A DNA stretch of 64,000 nt, taken from NCBI GenBank assembly GCA_963942565.1, contig OZ012690.1, positions 37,577,552 through 37,641,551 on the forward strand, written 5' to 3'. This stretch comes from Maea johnstoni. Taxonomy: Eukaryota; Annelida; Polychaeta; Spionida; Magelonidae. The translations under genes and the position numbers were made by a program. The notes below the pieces were generated by a model. The model saw only the letters and a program-made list of their open reading frames with translations, did not search any database and was not told the DNA's origin. This document shows, one piece after another, positions 10,674 to 21,358 of the stretch (within the stretch, counting starts at the first letter, position 1; each line of letters begins with the position of its first letter).

Positions 10674-11173
10674 TACTCACAGACACCAAAGGTAGCCTGA
10701 CAATTTTGACGTCTTGAAGGCAAACACAAAGTTAGGAAAATATTTCTAGGAGAAATGTTATTCAGATCACAATCACCATCTTTCCTTCAAATATCTTTTA
10801 GGAATGAAAGGATCAAAGTAGAGAGATAGAGAAGACACTTATCGTTGGAATCTTAAACACATACATGTTCTGACAAATCTTCGCAAAAATACATTGTCAA
10901 ATAGAGTAATATTTGAAATATATTTGAAGGACTGTTTAACCCAGTTTAACCTAAAATACCATTTTTGATATCAAATCATTTTCATGAGTGTCAGGCTGTG
11001 TGATTGCTCAAGATGTAAATGGGTTAACGCATTCAAACCTTTTAAAGTATTCCTCTTGATAAGTAAAGTAGGGATATCTTGTGCCTATGACAGATTATTT
11101 TAGTACAGATCATGAAGTATGATGATATTTTGAAGGAATGATGAGGAGTGTAAGCTTGTAGTTCTTACATAGC
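10674..11173. other. Non-coding stretch present only in copy A
   Basis: AT-rich, with MITE family 1-like words ('aatatttgaaggac', 'gtaaatgggttaac' near 11020). Copy B lacks everything from about 10716 to 13105, which is either a deletion in B or a gain in A. Confidence 0.45.
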
Positions 11174-13086
11174 TTAACCCATTAATGCTTAACCCTTAAC
11201 ACGCTGAATTGCCTGACGGGGGCTTGTCCCTCAAACTGAGTTGTTTTTTTGCAACAAATTATGTTGCATTGCTGTTGCGCTGTCAGGGGGTTGTAAGTCT
11301 TTCCAGCCATAAAAGGCAAAATACCATCCAAAAAATCTGAAATAAAAAATACTGCCTGAAACTACTGTTCTTGTTCTCTTAAATTATGTTTGTTTTGTAG
11401 AAATTACTTTTAGAATATATTATGTCTGATCAGTGTAAACCTAAGGTTTTGTAGAGAGCATGCCGATTTTGATTTAGAATAAATGAAAAATCAGGTATTT
11501 GGAATGCATTAGCCCAACTTCAGCCTGAAATTTCTCAAGTTGTACATAAATATTTCTTTTCAAAAAGGGTATATGTAGAATGCTTATTAAAAACTGATAT
11601 ACATAATGAAAAATAGTGTTTGTTTCTTTGTTTTAATTAGTCATGAGCAACCCTAAAGCAAAGGGGATGCAAATAAGTCTTAGCAAGAAATGAATTCTGA
11701 GAGTGCTTCAAAAGGAATTCTAAAGGATCAACTTCCTCAATGTTAGAGCACTATAAACAAATGAAAATAGAAAATATCAAATGTAAAATATAAATATCTA
11801 ACATAATTTCAACCTCCTCAATAGATACATGTAATTTTTATTCAGAAACGATCATGTTTTGCGCCACAAATCAACTATTGAACACAAAAAGCAATGTTGA
11901 TTTGTGGCCGCCATTTTGTAACTCCCAAGTTCGCCAACTTTCTGGCGCAACAACACAGAGATAAAATTCCCAGTGCAGTAAAAATATACAATAGAAAAAG
12001 AAATAAAAACATACATCGATTGCCTACCTTGTTATCCTCCTTTTGATGTCTTTATTTTGTGTTGTGCCATCATTTATAGCCTTTTTCAAAGGCTTCAAAC
12101 ATGATGGCCTACACGTTGTCAGGCTCTGTTTACGGCAAATTCGATTTTAAAATCCGTTGGCCGTAAGGAATGCACCTATTTCGAATCATGTCTCCATTAT
12201 ATTAATTGCGCAATAAACAAATACAAAATTGACATTGTTAGAAAGATATGTGTCTTGGCTTTCGGGAAATATAATATTTATTACAATCCAACCACGGGAA
12301 GTTTTTTTTTGGATTGTGTAAAGTGTGGCGAGATGACCGCAAAATCTGCCGTTTTCAAAATGGCGGATCTAAACATGTGCGAAGTGATTTCCTTCGCACT
12401 TGTTTTAAAACGATCGTTTCAGCAACATAACAAATTTATTTCGAAAAATAAAGTTGATATTCTTGTTCCCTGACATCCATTTAGTCTAAATAGTATCTTT
12501 ATTGAATTTAGGATGTCAGGAATACCGGAATATCAATCGTACAAAAAACCGGAAGTACTCTCTTCAATGCCGACCCGCACGCTACGAGCCGGTATCAACA
12601 TCGCAAAACATTGCTTTTCGGCCGTGATTTACCTCTCATTTTATATTTAATGCATAATATTGATGTTTTTCTTTGCCAATCTGACAAAGAAAAACATATG
12701 AGAATAGGTGAGATATTTATATCACCTATTCTCAAGTTATTTCGCCAAATTCGCTGGATAACTTCCTGATTAATGGAAGTTTCCCAACATGGCGGCGGCC
12801 TGTGATTACGGTCGATTTACTTGCGGACCTGTTCGTCCATAGCTTCTCGGACAAGGTATTGAATTGCGGACCTGTCCGTCCACCACGTGTTAAGGGTTAA
12901 GACATTGTCATCATAATAATTCTGATAATAACTTGGAAAAAAAGAATGATTTTACAAAATATTTGAAGCATGGGTAATGCTTTGACTAAATTCCTTCCTC
13001 AAATATTTTCCAAAATTTGCTTCTGTCTGTAAAAAAACCCAAAATTGCCAGGCTGCTTATGGCCATTGTGAGTATTAATGGGTTAA
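11174..13086 (+). repeat. TTAA MITE family 1 copy, split by a piggyBac-like element
   Basis: The outer ends are TTAACCCATTAATGC at 11174 and the matching ATTAATGGGTTAA ending at 13086. Removing the nested element at 11193-12896 and its target duplication leaves about 205 bp, the same size as the uninterrupted family member at 60216-60419. Confidence 0.8.
11193..12896. mobile_element. Non-autonomous piggyBac-like element
   Basis: The 1704-bp element has 11-bp perfect terminal repeats, CCCTTAACACG at the left and CGTGTTAAGGG at the right, flanked by TTAA at 11189-11192 and 12897-12900. TTAA target sites and CCC ends are piggyBac hallmarks. It sits in the first 20 bp of an older MITE. I see no transposase. 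Inside is a clean inverted repeat near 12700-12734 (GAGAATAGGTGA with TCACCTATTCTC) and a second imperfect one at about 12450-12540 built around GACATCC/GGATGTC. Confidence 0.8.
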
Positions 13087-13921
13087 GAACAGACTGTACA
13101 GTCATAGCTAGTGGGAAGCAGAAGTTATACTTCTACATATTGCATCCAGTTGTCCCATCATATTTCATACATGGTTTAGCTTTTCCCCACCAGATGTCAC
13201 TTCTATACAGCATCATCCACATGTAATCTAAACTCAAACAACAACAATCTTGAAATCCTTTACCACACATGCCATGCGGTAGAGTCCGAGTAAGATGCTT
13301 CAAATGTGCTGCCATCTATTGTTAACATCTATAATCAATTCCACAGAATTCCACAGACAACTCAGAAACACATGCATGTATTAAGATTACAAAAAGAATA
13401 CAATACCTCTCAAGACCTGAGGCTTAGAATAAATGACCTCAACCCTAGCAATCAATGTTTTTATTTTTTCACTTTTCACTTTGAACAAGCCAAGCATGAA
13501 CATTACAATAGTACAAGATTTTCCAAATCAGATAACTAGTTTATAGATATAGATATCCTAGGTTATGAATATCTCTGGTGTAATATCGATGCAGCCATTG
13601 TGTTTGACTCGACATTCACATTCTCATGTATTAAACCTTATGAATTTGACATTATCTTTACAGGTCTAAAAAAACAGTACAATTTCCAAAGTACCACATT
13701 CACTGATTATCCTTTTTTCCACTCTCACATTAGATATTCTCACTTCAGTAGAAACTATTTGTCAGCCATGCTGTTTGTAGCATAATTATTGATAAAACTT
13801 CATATAAAATGGGATTCACACAAGTTCTTCCTTTCCTATATTTTTGTTTGATTCATACAAGATGTTGGTTGAAAGAGCAGATGGAAACTCACAACCAATC
13901 AAAATAGCATCTTTCCCTCAT
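13087..13921. other. Non-coding stretch, no gene seen
   Basis: AT-rich duplicated DNA with a counterpart at about 41835-43200 in copy B, where a mariner-type element has inserted. The short open frames here are not shared in copy B. Confidence 0.45.
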
Positions 13922-14163
13922 GTTACCCATTCATGTAACATCAGGTTATTAAGAAGTCCCTCTACAAATTGTTCACTGAATCTATGACAATTTTGACAGT
14001 AACTAGAAAATTGTGAAGTTTTACAAAAATATTTGAATGAGAGATGTTGGTAATATTCTGATCAGTATTTCTCTTTCAAATATATTCCTTACTATGCTTT
14101 TGGATATAAGATTTAATCAAAATTTTCAGGCTGTTTTTGCCGCTGTGAGCATTGATGGGTAAA
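13922..14163 (+). repeat. TTAA MITE family 1 copy
   Basis: Ends TTACCCATTCATG and ATTGATGGGTAA, with family body words 'acaaaaatatttgaatgag' and 'ctctttcaaatatattcc'. Copy B has only a remnant of its right end near 43215. Confidence 0.65.
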
Positions 14164-14518
14164 CCACAACCATGGGAGCAACCATTTTTGATTATGAACA
14201 ATTCAAGAAATTTTGCTTTGTATCAGTGATCAAGAGCTGAAAATATTTGGATAACATTAAGAGTAATGCTCTAACATATACCAAATGTAAGTTGAGGAAT
14301 ATAGTTTCTGAATTAGGCCCAAGATGGCAGCACTGCATGGAAAAAGCATTTCTCATTGACAATAATTTCATTGTATGGTGATGGGTATCATATTGCAAGG
14401 CAAAATTCCACTGACTGGAGGTCAACTATTTCTAAATTTCATTTTATCAAACAATGACAATACATAAATTGAGACAATATATACTATGTATGCATGTTTG
14501 AATGTGTGTATATATTTA

Positions 14519-14650
14519 TGTTTGTATGTATGTATGTATGTATGTATGTATGTATGTATGTATGTATGTATGTATGTATGTATGTATGTATGTATGTATG
14601 TATGCATGCATGCATGCATACATACATGTATACATGCATGCATTTTTATA
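14519..14650. repeat. TATG/GCAT microsatellite
   Basis: A long run of the tetranucleotide TATG grades into CATG/GCAT and CATA. The Tyr-Val-Cys-Met and Thr-Tyr-Ile-His frames through it are by-products. The counterpart at 43612-43770 adds a GGAT run. Confidence 0.95.
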
Positions 14651-15097
14651 TATAACATATGTGCGTATGTATGGAGGGATGGATGGAAAGATATGTATAG
14701 ATATCAAATTATATAGACACACCAATATATTCATCTTGTACTGGAAGCAATCTCAAATTGGCATCTCAATTATACTATATACATTTCCTACAACCCAAAT
14801 ACCCCTTCATGGGTTGAACACCTCTGTACACGTTTAGTTCTGGGTCTGAGAAATCAGGATGAGTTCAACTGATGCATGTTTTATTATAAACCTAGCAAGA
14901 AGCTTAGGAGTACAATATTAAAAACAAAACAAATAAATCAATTCATGATAAGTACATGTATTAACTCACCTGAACTAAAGAAGCGAACGTAGCAAGAGAT
15001 GCTCCTTATTTCCCATCAGTCTGTCTCTTGAAATCACATGTAATCAATATCCTGAAATATAAAAAGAATATGGTCAACAATAAGTTTGAGACTGTGT
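14651..15097. other. Non-coding stretch, no gene seen
   Basis: Duplicated single-copy DNA between two microsatellites, with its counterpart at about 43771-44196. No coding potential. Confidence 0.45.
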
Positions 15098-15172
15098 GAG
15101 AGAGAGAGAGAGAGAGAGAGTCAGAGAGAGAGTCAGAGAGTGAGCGTGAGAGTCAGAGAGAGAGAGAGAGAG

Positions 15173-15267
<95 letters not shown>

Positions 15268-15360
15268 GAGTCAGAGAGTCAGAGAGAGAGAGACTGAGAG
15301 TCAGAGAGAGAGAGAGAGAGTCAGAGAGAGAGGGAGAGACAGAGAGAGAGAGAGAAAGAG
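15098..15360. repeat. GA microsatellite with GTCA interruptions
   Basis: GA repeats broken by regular TCAGAGAG and CTGAGAG variants. The copy B counterpart at 44197-44805 is more than twice as long and adds GGGA runs. The Arg-Glu frames are not genes. Confidence 0.95.
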
Positions 15361-15572
15361 AATGTGTCCCATAACTAACTTCAATGTTAAATATATTTCA
15401 CTTGCCGCTTATACAAATAACAATTACAATTTCTGCCAAGTTAGACCTTGACCATTCCATCCATGTGAAAGAGTATGGGAGTCTTAGCCAGGATTTTAAA
15501 ACTGGGTGTCTACATTTGGCTATTCTAAAAACTACGGGTGTCCTTATTACAATTGGAATCATAAAATATCCA

Positions 15573-15918
15573 GGGTTCCACATTTGTCAGAATTCTTACT
15601 AGCCCAGCAAGGCTAGTATTTAAACTAGCCCTACATTTTCACTAGCCCTACCAAAAGTTGCACTAGCTCTACCCAAAATTTGAAAAAGAATGACCGAAAA
15701 TGTGTCATTAAAATGAGATCTGAACAATCTCACTGGCCTCATTTGCAAGCGTATACAATTGTTGCAGCAATTTTTTTGTTTCCTCAGATTTTGGCCATAC
15801 CTATTAAAATGACGACTAGCCCTATTGGGCAAGTCTTACTAGTGTTTTACCTGCCCGCCAGCCTTGTTTGGTGGCAACAACTAGCCCCAGGCAAGCGGGC
15901 TACCACAAATGTGGAACA
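15573..15918. repeat. MITE with GTTCCACATTTGT ends
   Basis: Ends GTTCCACATTTGT at 15575 and ACAAATGTGGAAC ending at 15917 are exact complements. The subterminal parts repeat CTAGCCC many times. It is present in both copies (copy B about 45015-46906, split by a hAT element), so it is older than the duplication. The superfamily is not clear. Confidence 0.7.
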
Positions 15919-16797
15919 TTGATCCTAAACGTACTTATCTATTGAGAAAATGCATGACAGTTACATTGAGGTGAAACCCTTTAAATTATTTGTTGGAAAG
16001 TGGCATTTTTTGAAATTCTGGAAAATGATCTGAGTGTCCTGATGTGTGGTTTTTGAGGGTATGGACGTCCAAATGACACTAAGACGCCCTGCTAGCTAAG
16101 GCAATGTATAGGAGTGATTTTTTGTTCTTTGGAAGTGATTTTTTATTCAAACAGTTACAGTAATGGTGATGGGGACAAATGCTATATAACCCATGTAAAG
16201 GTAACATTCTGCACACTAACAATTCATAGTTTCGTATTTATTCAGGGCTGGTGGGGTACTTGAATACACTACTAAAGAACAGGCATATATATATACACTA
16301 TTATATAGTGCCTTGGGTCAGCAAGAAAGTATAAGTAAGTAGGGCTAAAGAAAGCCTAAATGTTTAGACCAAATTTGCAGCCAAATTTAATGAGAACTGA
16401 AGGTACTCAGTGCTTGAATAAATGAAAAATGCTCAAAAGGCATAAAATGAAATCTTGGGCAGCAAGAAATATCAGGGTGAGTTATGGTTGCAAGAAGTTA
16501 ACGTAAATTTACGTAAAGTTAGATGCCTTATTTTCAGCTAACTGTAGAACAGGATACTCAGTACTTGAAGAGAACCAGTAATGCACCCATTCTTATGAGT
16601 GCTAGTCCATTAGGTCCAAGGCAATCAATGAATTCTTGTTCATCCATAAACCAGGCTCTTAAAGAGGCAGAGAATCGCTACGCTTACAGCAACATGAGGC
16701 AAAGGCCTAAACTATAACACACTTAGCAATTAATGTTCCCTAAGGCACTGACCACAGAGCTAATCTTCTAATAAGGCTATTGATTGATTTATCCTTT
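15919..16797. other. Non-coding stretch, no gene seen
   Basis: Duplicated AT-rich DNA with its counterpart at about 46907-47805. The 64-codon frame near 16523 is not kept in copy B. Confidence 0.45.
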
Positions 16798-16960
16798 AAC
16801 CCTTTCATGCCTAAATATCTCCTTGACCATTGTCATCAGAAGCTCCTATAGTTTAGAAAATAATTAAAGCAATTAAGCATAACTTCCACAAAATATTTGA
16901 AGGATCAATTTTATCCTAAATAAGGAGAAAACATACTAACCGGAGGTCCAATGACATGGG

Positions 16961-17001
16961 TGAGTGAGGGAGGGAGGGAGGGAGAGAGAGAGAGGATGAA
17001 C
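16961..17001. repeat. GGGA/GA microsatellite
   Basis: A short purine tract. In copy B the same place (47882-48036) has grown to about 155 bp of GA. Confidence 0.85.
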
Positions 17002-17220
17002 TTCCCTCGGTTGAAATTGGAGGTGGCAGAAGAAACATACTTACAACATATACATATACATATATAGCTATATAGATATAGATATTCATATATATAAATA
17101 TGAAACAGCAAAAGATATCTAACATAGCTGCTTCAAATATCTGTTTTGCACTTGAAATATGGATTTGGAATAAGAATTTTGATTATCATGACTTTAAATT
17201 TTCGCCCATATTTAGAATAA

Positions 17221-17402
17221 ATCGTGACTAGCCATTGTAAGTGATGTAGGAAACCGGAATAAACAGGGAATTTGAACCACTGGCTAACCCTAAGTCACTG
17301 GCAACTTTTTTACAAGCCTTGACCAAGATTCAAACATGAGAAGTGGTCAGGGGCAGCAAACAGTCACAGGCAGCACCTTAGACCACCCAATTATCAGGCC
17401 AG
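17221..17402 (-). repeat. tRNA-derived SINE copy, minus
   Basis: Read on the minus strand it has the SINE order of tRNA head ('gtggtctaaggtgctgcc'), a decayed B-box, then 'aaagttgccagtgact' and 'cggtttcctac'. The copy B form (about 48228-48362) has an internal deletion. Confidence 0.7.
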
Positions 17403-19165
17403 GAAGTTTTGCTCAATGTTTCGTGAAAATTGTAGATCAAGACTATATTTATTTTTAAAGGGAACTTAAGGCAAGAACGTTGATGAACTACATTTCTCTC
17501 ATTCATTCCCAGTCCCCTGGTCTTCCAGATGCTCCAATATTTATGAAAATATTTTTTTAGTATGTAAGAATTTGAAAAATATCTTTTATAAGATGTTATG
17601 TTGGTTATGATTAGCATTAAGGATTCTTTGAATGAATCACTAACTTTAAAGGATTCTTTCATACAAAAGACGCATCTTAGGTTACAGTAAGACCATTTGA
17701 AAAAAAGGTACGGAAATATAACAATTCACTAAGGATGCTTTTATACAAAAAAAGCTCCTTAGTAGTCAGTCGGTTCTTGGGATAAAAGGTATGTAAATCT
17801 AAGAAGTCTACTTTCTGAGTATCTGTCTGATATTTGCAGAATTGCTCGAGCAAGGTTAGTGCATCTGTACTCTTGGGCTTCAGATGTAATTTCTTTTGTT
17901 TCCAAGTTCTGTCAAGTAAAGCTTGCTCCACGAGCAAAAAGGAGTATGTTCTAATCAAGGCCAGAAACGCTGGCGGGAATACAAATTAGAGACACACCAC
18001 CGTCTCGGCCACAAACCCAGGCTTTTTAAAATTCTTGGTGAAGCAGAATTCCTGTTTGCACATCACAGCTCCTAGCCTTGCCTAGCTACTAGGCATTACT
18101 GTTTTCATTTCTTTATACATAAATGTATGCCTACCCCTATACTTCATACAGACTTGTGGCCTACTGTTCGCCATTTAGTTCACCCATTGCCACACAAGGA
18201 GATTGTTTGGTAGTAATATATCCAACTACCCTCCAAGCATAGTGTTAGCCAGCATACGTACATCTTTGGCTGCCATTTGGACACACAACTAACGTGATTT
18301 CCTGCTTTGGATGCACGGACAAACCTCTTAAAACCCCCCAAAAGATGTACTAACTTACTTTATTTTGGACGTAAGGTTTGGACGCATAAAACGTCCAAAT
18401 AAATCCCTCGCAACGGGAAACATTCCATTTTTTTAATGCCAAGTATACTGCAGTGCCATCTATCCACAAGGGATGGCATTTAGATATGCCCTGGGAGGCA
18501 GGCTAGTCCTAGCCTAACCCTAGGCAAGGCAATATATTTCACTCCTTTTCAAAATTAGCTTTCAATGTAATACCAATTCACCTTTAATTATCTTTCCAAT
18601 GATAGGATCACTTCCATTATGTTTAATTAAGCCCTACAATCTATGACTTTTAACCATTCATACTCAGTGTTCTCTGAAGCCATTGGTGGATTGGAAGATA
18701 TTTTGCACAATATTAAAACAAAATCAAAATATTTCTACCAATACTGATAAATAAGAAAGTAAAACACTGTCATATTTTTTCCTAACCCGCACCTGCACTG
18801 TTTAGGACAAATACAGTACCAAATAATAATAAATTTGAGAAAGAATGATAGTTTTTGATATTGCTATATGTCAATCAGAATTATATCCTGCACATTACTA
18901 ATCAAGTAATATTCCTAAAACTATAAAACTGCTAACTGAATACATAACACTTTCATAAATGTAATCCAAATAAGTCTTACTATTTAGTATTTAGGTGATA
19001 AGTTTATCACCTACACAGATTTACAAAAATATTTGAATGATATTCAAATTAGAACACAGCTTTTTCACAAGCTTTTCATATATTTCACCAAAAAAAGGCT
19101 TTATTTTAAAGTTATTTTCTAACTGCCACTGATCCAAACATTGTTTTAATAGGGACCTCCTGAGG
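17403..19165. other. Non-coding stretch, no gene seen
   Basis: Duplicated DNA. The minus-strand frame at about 17677-17958, also open in copy B near 48621-48944, shows no recognisable domain. Copy A has about 214 bp (18236-18450) that copy B lacks. The deletion ends share CCAAG, which fits a microhomology deletion in B. Confidence 0.45.
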
Positions 19166-19390
19166 CTAGGGTCTTAGTCAGGATTTCAAAAATGCCTGTC
19201 CAAAACAGCAATTCCAAAATATATGCCCATCCAGATTTAGCCACCAATCTACTTCAAATCCTTATACCAACTACATTTGATAGCCTATTGTGTCAAAAAA
19301 GCAATTTACACGTCAACTATGTCCTGTTTTCAGGAAACTGCCTGTCCAAAAGACAGGCACGACGGGTCCAGCATAAGTCCACACACATGG
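19166..19390 (+). repeat. Dispersed 'cctgtccaaaa' repeat
   Basis: Begins near 'gtcttagtcaggatttc' and 'aaaatgcctgtccaaaacag' and ends 'aagacaggcacgacgggtcc'. The two ends are roughly inverted (GGTCTTAGCCAGGAT and GGACTTAGCCAGGAC in better copies). The counterpart is 50148-50370. Confidence 0.65.
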
Positions 19391-19722
19391 TAATGAAGAC
19401 TTTTCTCAACTGTTTTCTCTGAGCTTTTGGTTGAAACTGTTGTGAACGCTGCTGAGAGCGCTCATAATGTCTTTTCAAATCAGCCAATTAGCTAATAAGC
19501 TGATCGCAGTCACAACAATAGCATACATGAGTAATAGCATCCACTGATTAGCTGTATTGTGATGGCAACCCTGGAAGATTCTGTGCTTTTCTATGAAGCC
19601 AATTGCACATGGAGTAAAACACAATAGAGTGGAACCGCATGATAATTCCATTATACAAAACCAATAACTCAATAACCAGGATCAGACCTAGGGTTTCTGT
19701 TTATGGGATCTTTTCTGTTTGA

Positions 19723-19741
19723 GGGGGGGGGGGGGGGGGGG
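19723..19741. repeat. Poly-G tract, 19 G
   Basis: A homopolymer run conserved in position in copy B (50709-50729, 21 G). Confidence 0.95.
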
Positions 19742-20004
19742 AGGAGGGGTTCCTTTTATTTTTTAACAGAGAGATGGATCTACCTTACTGATTTTAAGAA
19801 AACTATGAAAAGGTACACCTCCTAGAAAGAAAATCTAAATTTTTGATTGTAAAGATGTTTTTGTTTTTTTTAAATCCCTCAAACCCACACTGACAACATA
19901 TTTACTTTGGATGTATTTGTATGTCAAACAGACAAAAATTCTATGATACTTTTTTAATTATGACTTTAGAACAAACTATCTTCTTAGACATGACTGAAGT
20001 GATA

Positions 20005-20150
20005 TTTGCCCTATCTGTCACTAAGGTGATTCAATGTTGTTGGTACAAGGATTTTAAGTAGCAGGGTAGCTAAATATGGATGGGCAGAAATTTTTATGAT
20101 TGCTGTTTGAGACCAACATTAATGAAATCCTGACTATTTAAAGACCCTTG
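20005..20150 (-). repeat. Dispersed 'cctgtccaaaa' repeat, minus fragment
   Basis: The reverse complement matches the left part of 19166-19390 ('gatgggcagaaattttta', 'gaaatcctgactattt'). The counterpart is 51240-51360. Confidence 0.55.
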
Positions 20151-20470
20151 TTGTTATAATTTCATGATGTGCAGATAACTATCATGTCTATGGTCTACTT
20201 ATTTATTTAAATCCTCATTTATTCTTTAACACATGTCCTAGTGCTCAATCAAATTGAATAGGCTTGAGTAAAAGACATACTAAATTTTACATGTTCAGGG
20301 ATTACTGACAAAAAAATTGGGGTTTCATGAGTGTATGGTTAGGAATAATCAGGAAAAAACAGGATAACATTTTAGACCCACCTATTAGCTAGTAGTCTCC
20401 TTAGGATGGTTGACAGACATGCGTAGGACTTCACCAGCTAGCATGGCCAGTCATCCCTTAGCCCGACATG

Positions 20471-21255
20471 TAGGGCTGGAATCAATGAGGAAAATGTCAA
20501 AGCGAACCGATTCTGAAATTATACCAATTCCGATTCCGATTCCGATTCTTAGCGTTGTTTTGGTCTCTCAAAGGAAAATCATGATGTAAATAATAAAACA
20601 GCCTGAATTAGGTGCAATACGACTAATTCAACTCTGTGTTGTGGATTTGTTATTTTCTGCCTGTATGATGTACCTTTACTGAAAATTTCTGACATGTGAG
20701 CATTTCAATAAAGGTATATCAGCCTTTCCACATGTTTGTAGTGCATGTATTGTATGACAAGGCACAGTCACATATCTTACAATATACATGACCTTTCTCT
20801 CTAGTGCCCGAGCGATTAACTTTAAAATGAAAATAATTCCAGATGCCAGATTTCTTTCCCTTCTGGGGCGTGAAATCTTAGTAGATATTTTGTTCTGACA
20901 TGTGTGCTCTGTTGTTGGAAGCGCATGCAATTCATAGCCCCCATCCAAACCGGTTCATGATATAGCACTGGCACATATTGTCAGCTGTATGATGCGGTGC
21001 ACCGGTTATTTGAAACAAATGCATCCATCTAGGTCACGGGTCATGGCTTGCCGGGAAGCTGTCATTAGGATGTCATTAACAGGCAGTAAACCGCCTGGAG
21101 AGCATCTTGAAAGGTAATAAAGCAATTAAGAATGCCCATTCCTATTCTGGCTTCTCATAAATGTGTATCAATACATAGCGACTCTTTGATATGTCAGTTC
21201 TGATCAGCAGCTAAGTACCGATGCGGCCAGTCGATCCTCAGTGATTCCAGCCCTA
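20471..21255 (-). mobile_element. hAT element with BED zinc-finger remnant, copy A only
   Basis: The 785-bp element has ends TAGGGCTGGAATCAATGAGG and, at the right, the complement of TAGGGCTGGAATCACTGAGG. It is flanked by an 8-bp target duplication with one mismatch (CCGACATG at 20463-20470, CCAACATG at 21256-21263). Copy B keeps the single site, CCAACATG, near 51690. On the minus strand about 20719-20865 reads as the start of a BED zinc finger, then meets an in-frame TGA. The rest of the transposase is missing, so it moved with borrowed transposase. It inserted after the segmental duplication. Confidence 0.9.
20719..20865 (-). pseudogene. BED zinc-finger fragment of a hAT transposase
   Basis: The minus-strand frame reads KSGIWNYFHF, then HVYCKICDCALSYN and TCTTNMWKG before a TGA. 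This shows the BED order: Trp and aromatics, a C-x2-C pair, then T-x-N ahead of the His pair. The final His pair is lost after the stop. BED fingers are the DNA-binding N-termini of hAT transposases (ZBED relatives). Confidence 0.7.
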
Positions 21256-21358
21256 CCAACATGAGCAGACTGGGGGAGTAGGAGCTTATCCCGTGTCCTG
21301 CCTTATACTTCCACCCTCCGCATTAAAACATCTCTGATCTTACTTAATATTCCTTCAG

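Noticed and set aside
14422-14837. Tyr-Val-Cys-Met and His-Thr-Tyr-Ile frames
   Set aside because: Products of the TATG microsatellite.
17677-17958. Minus frame with KLHLKPKSTDALTLLEQF, also open in copy B
   Set aside because: It stays open in both copies but shows no start context, domain or splice signals. Recorded only as a weak possibility.
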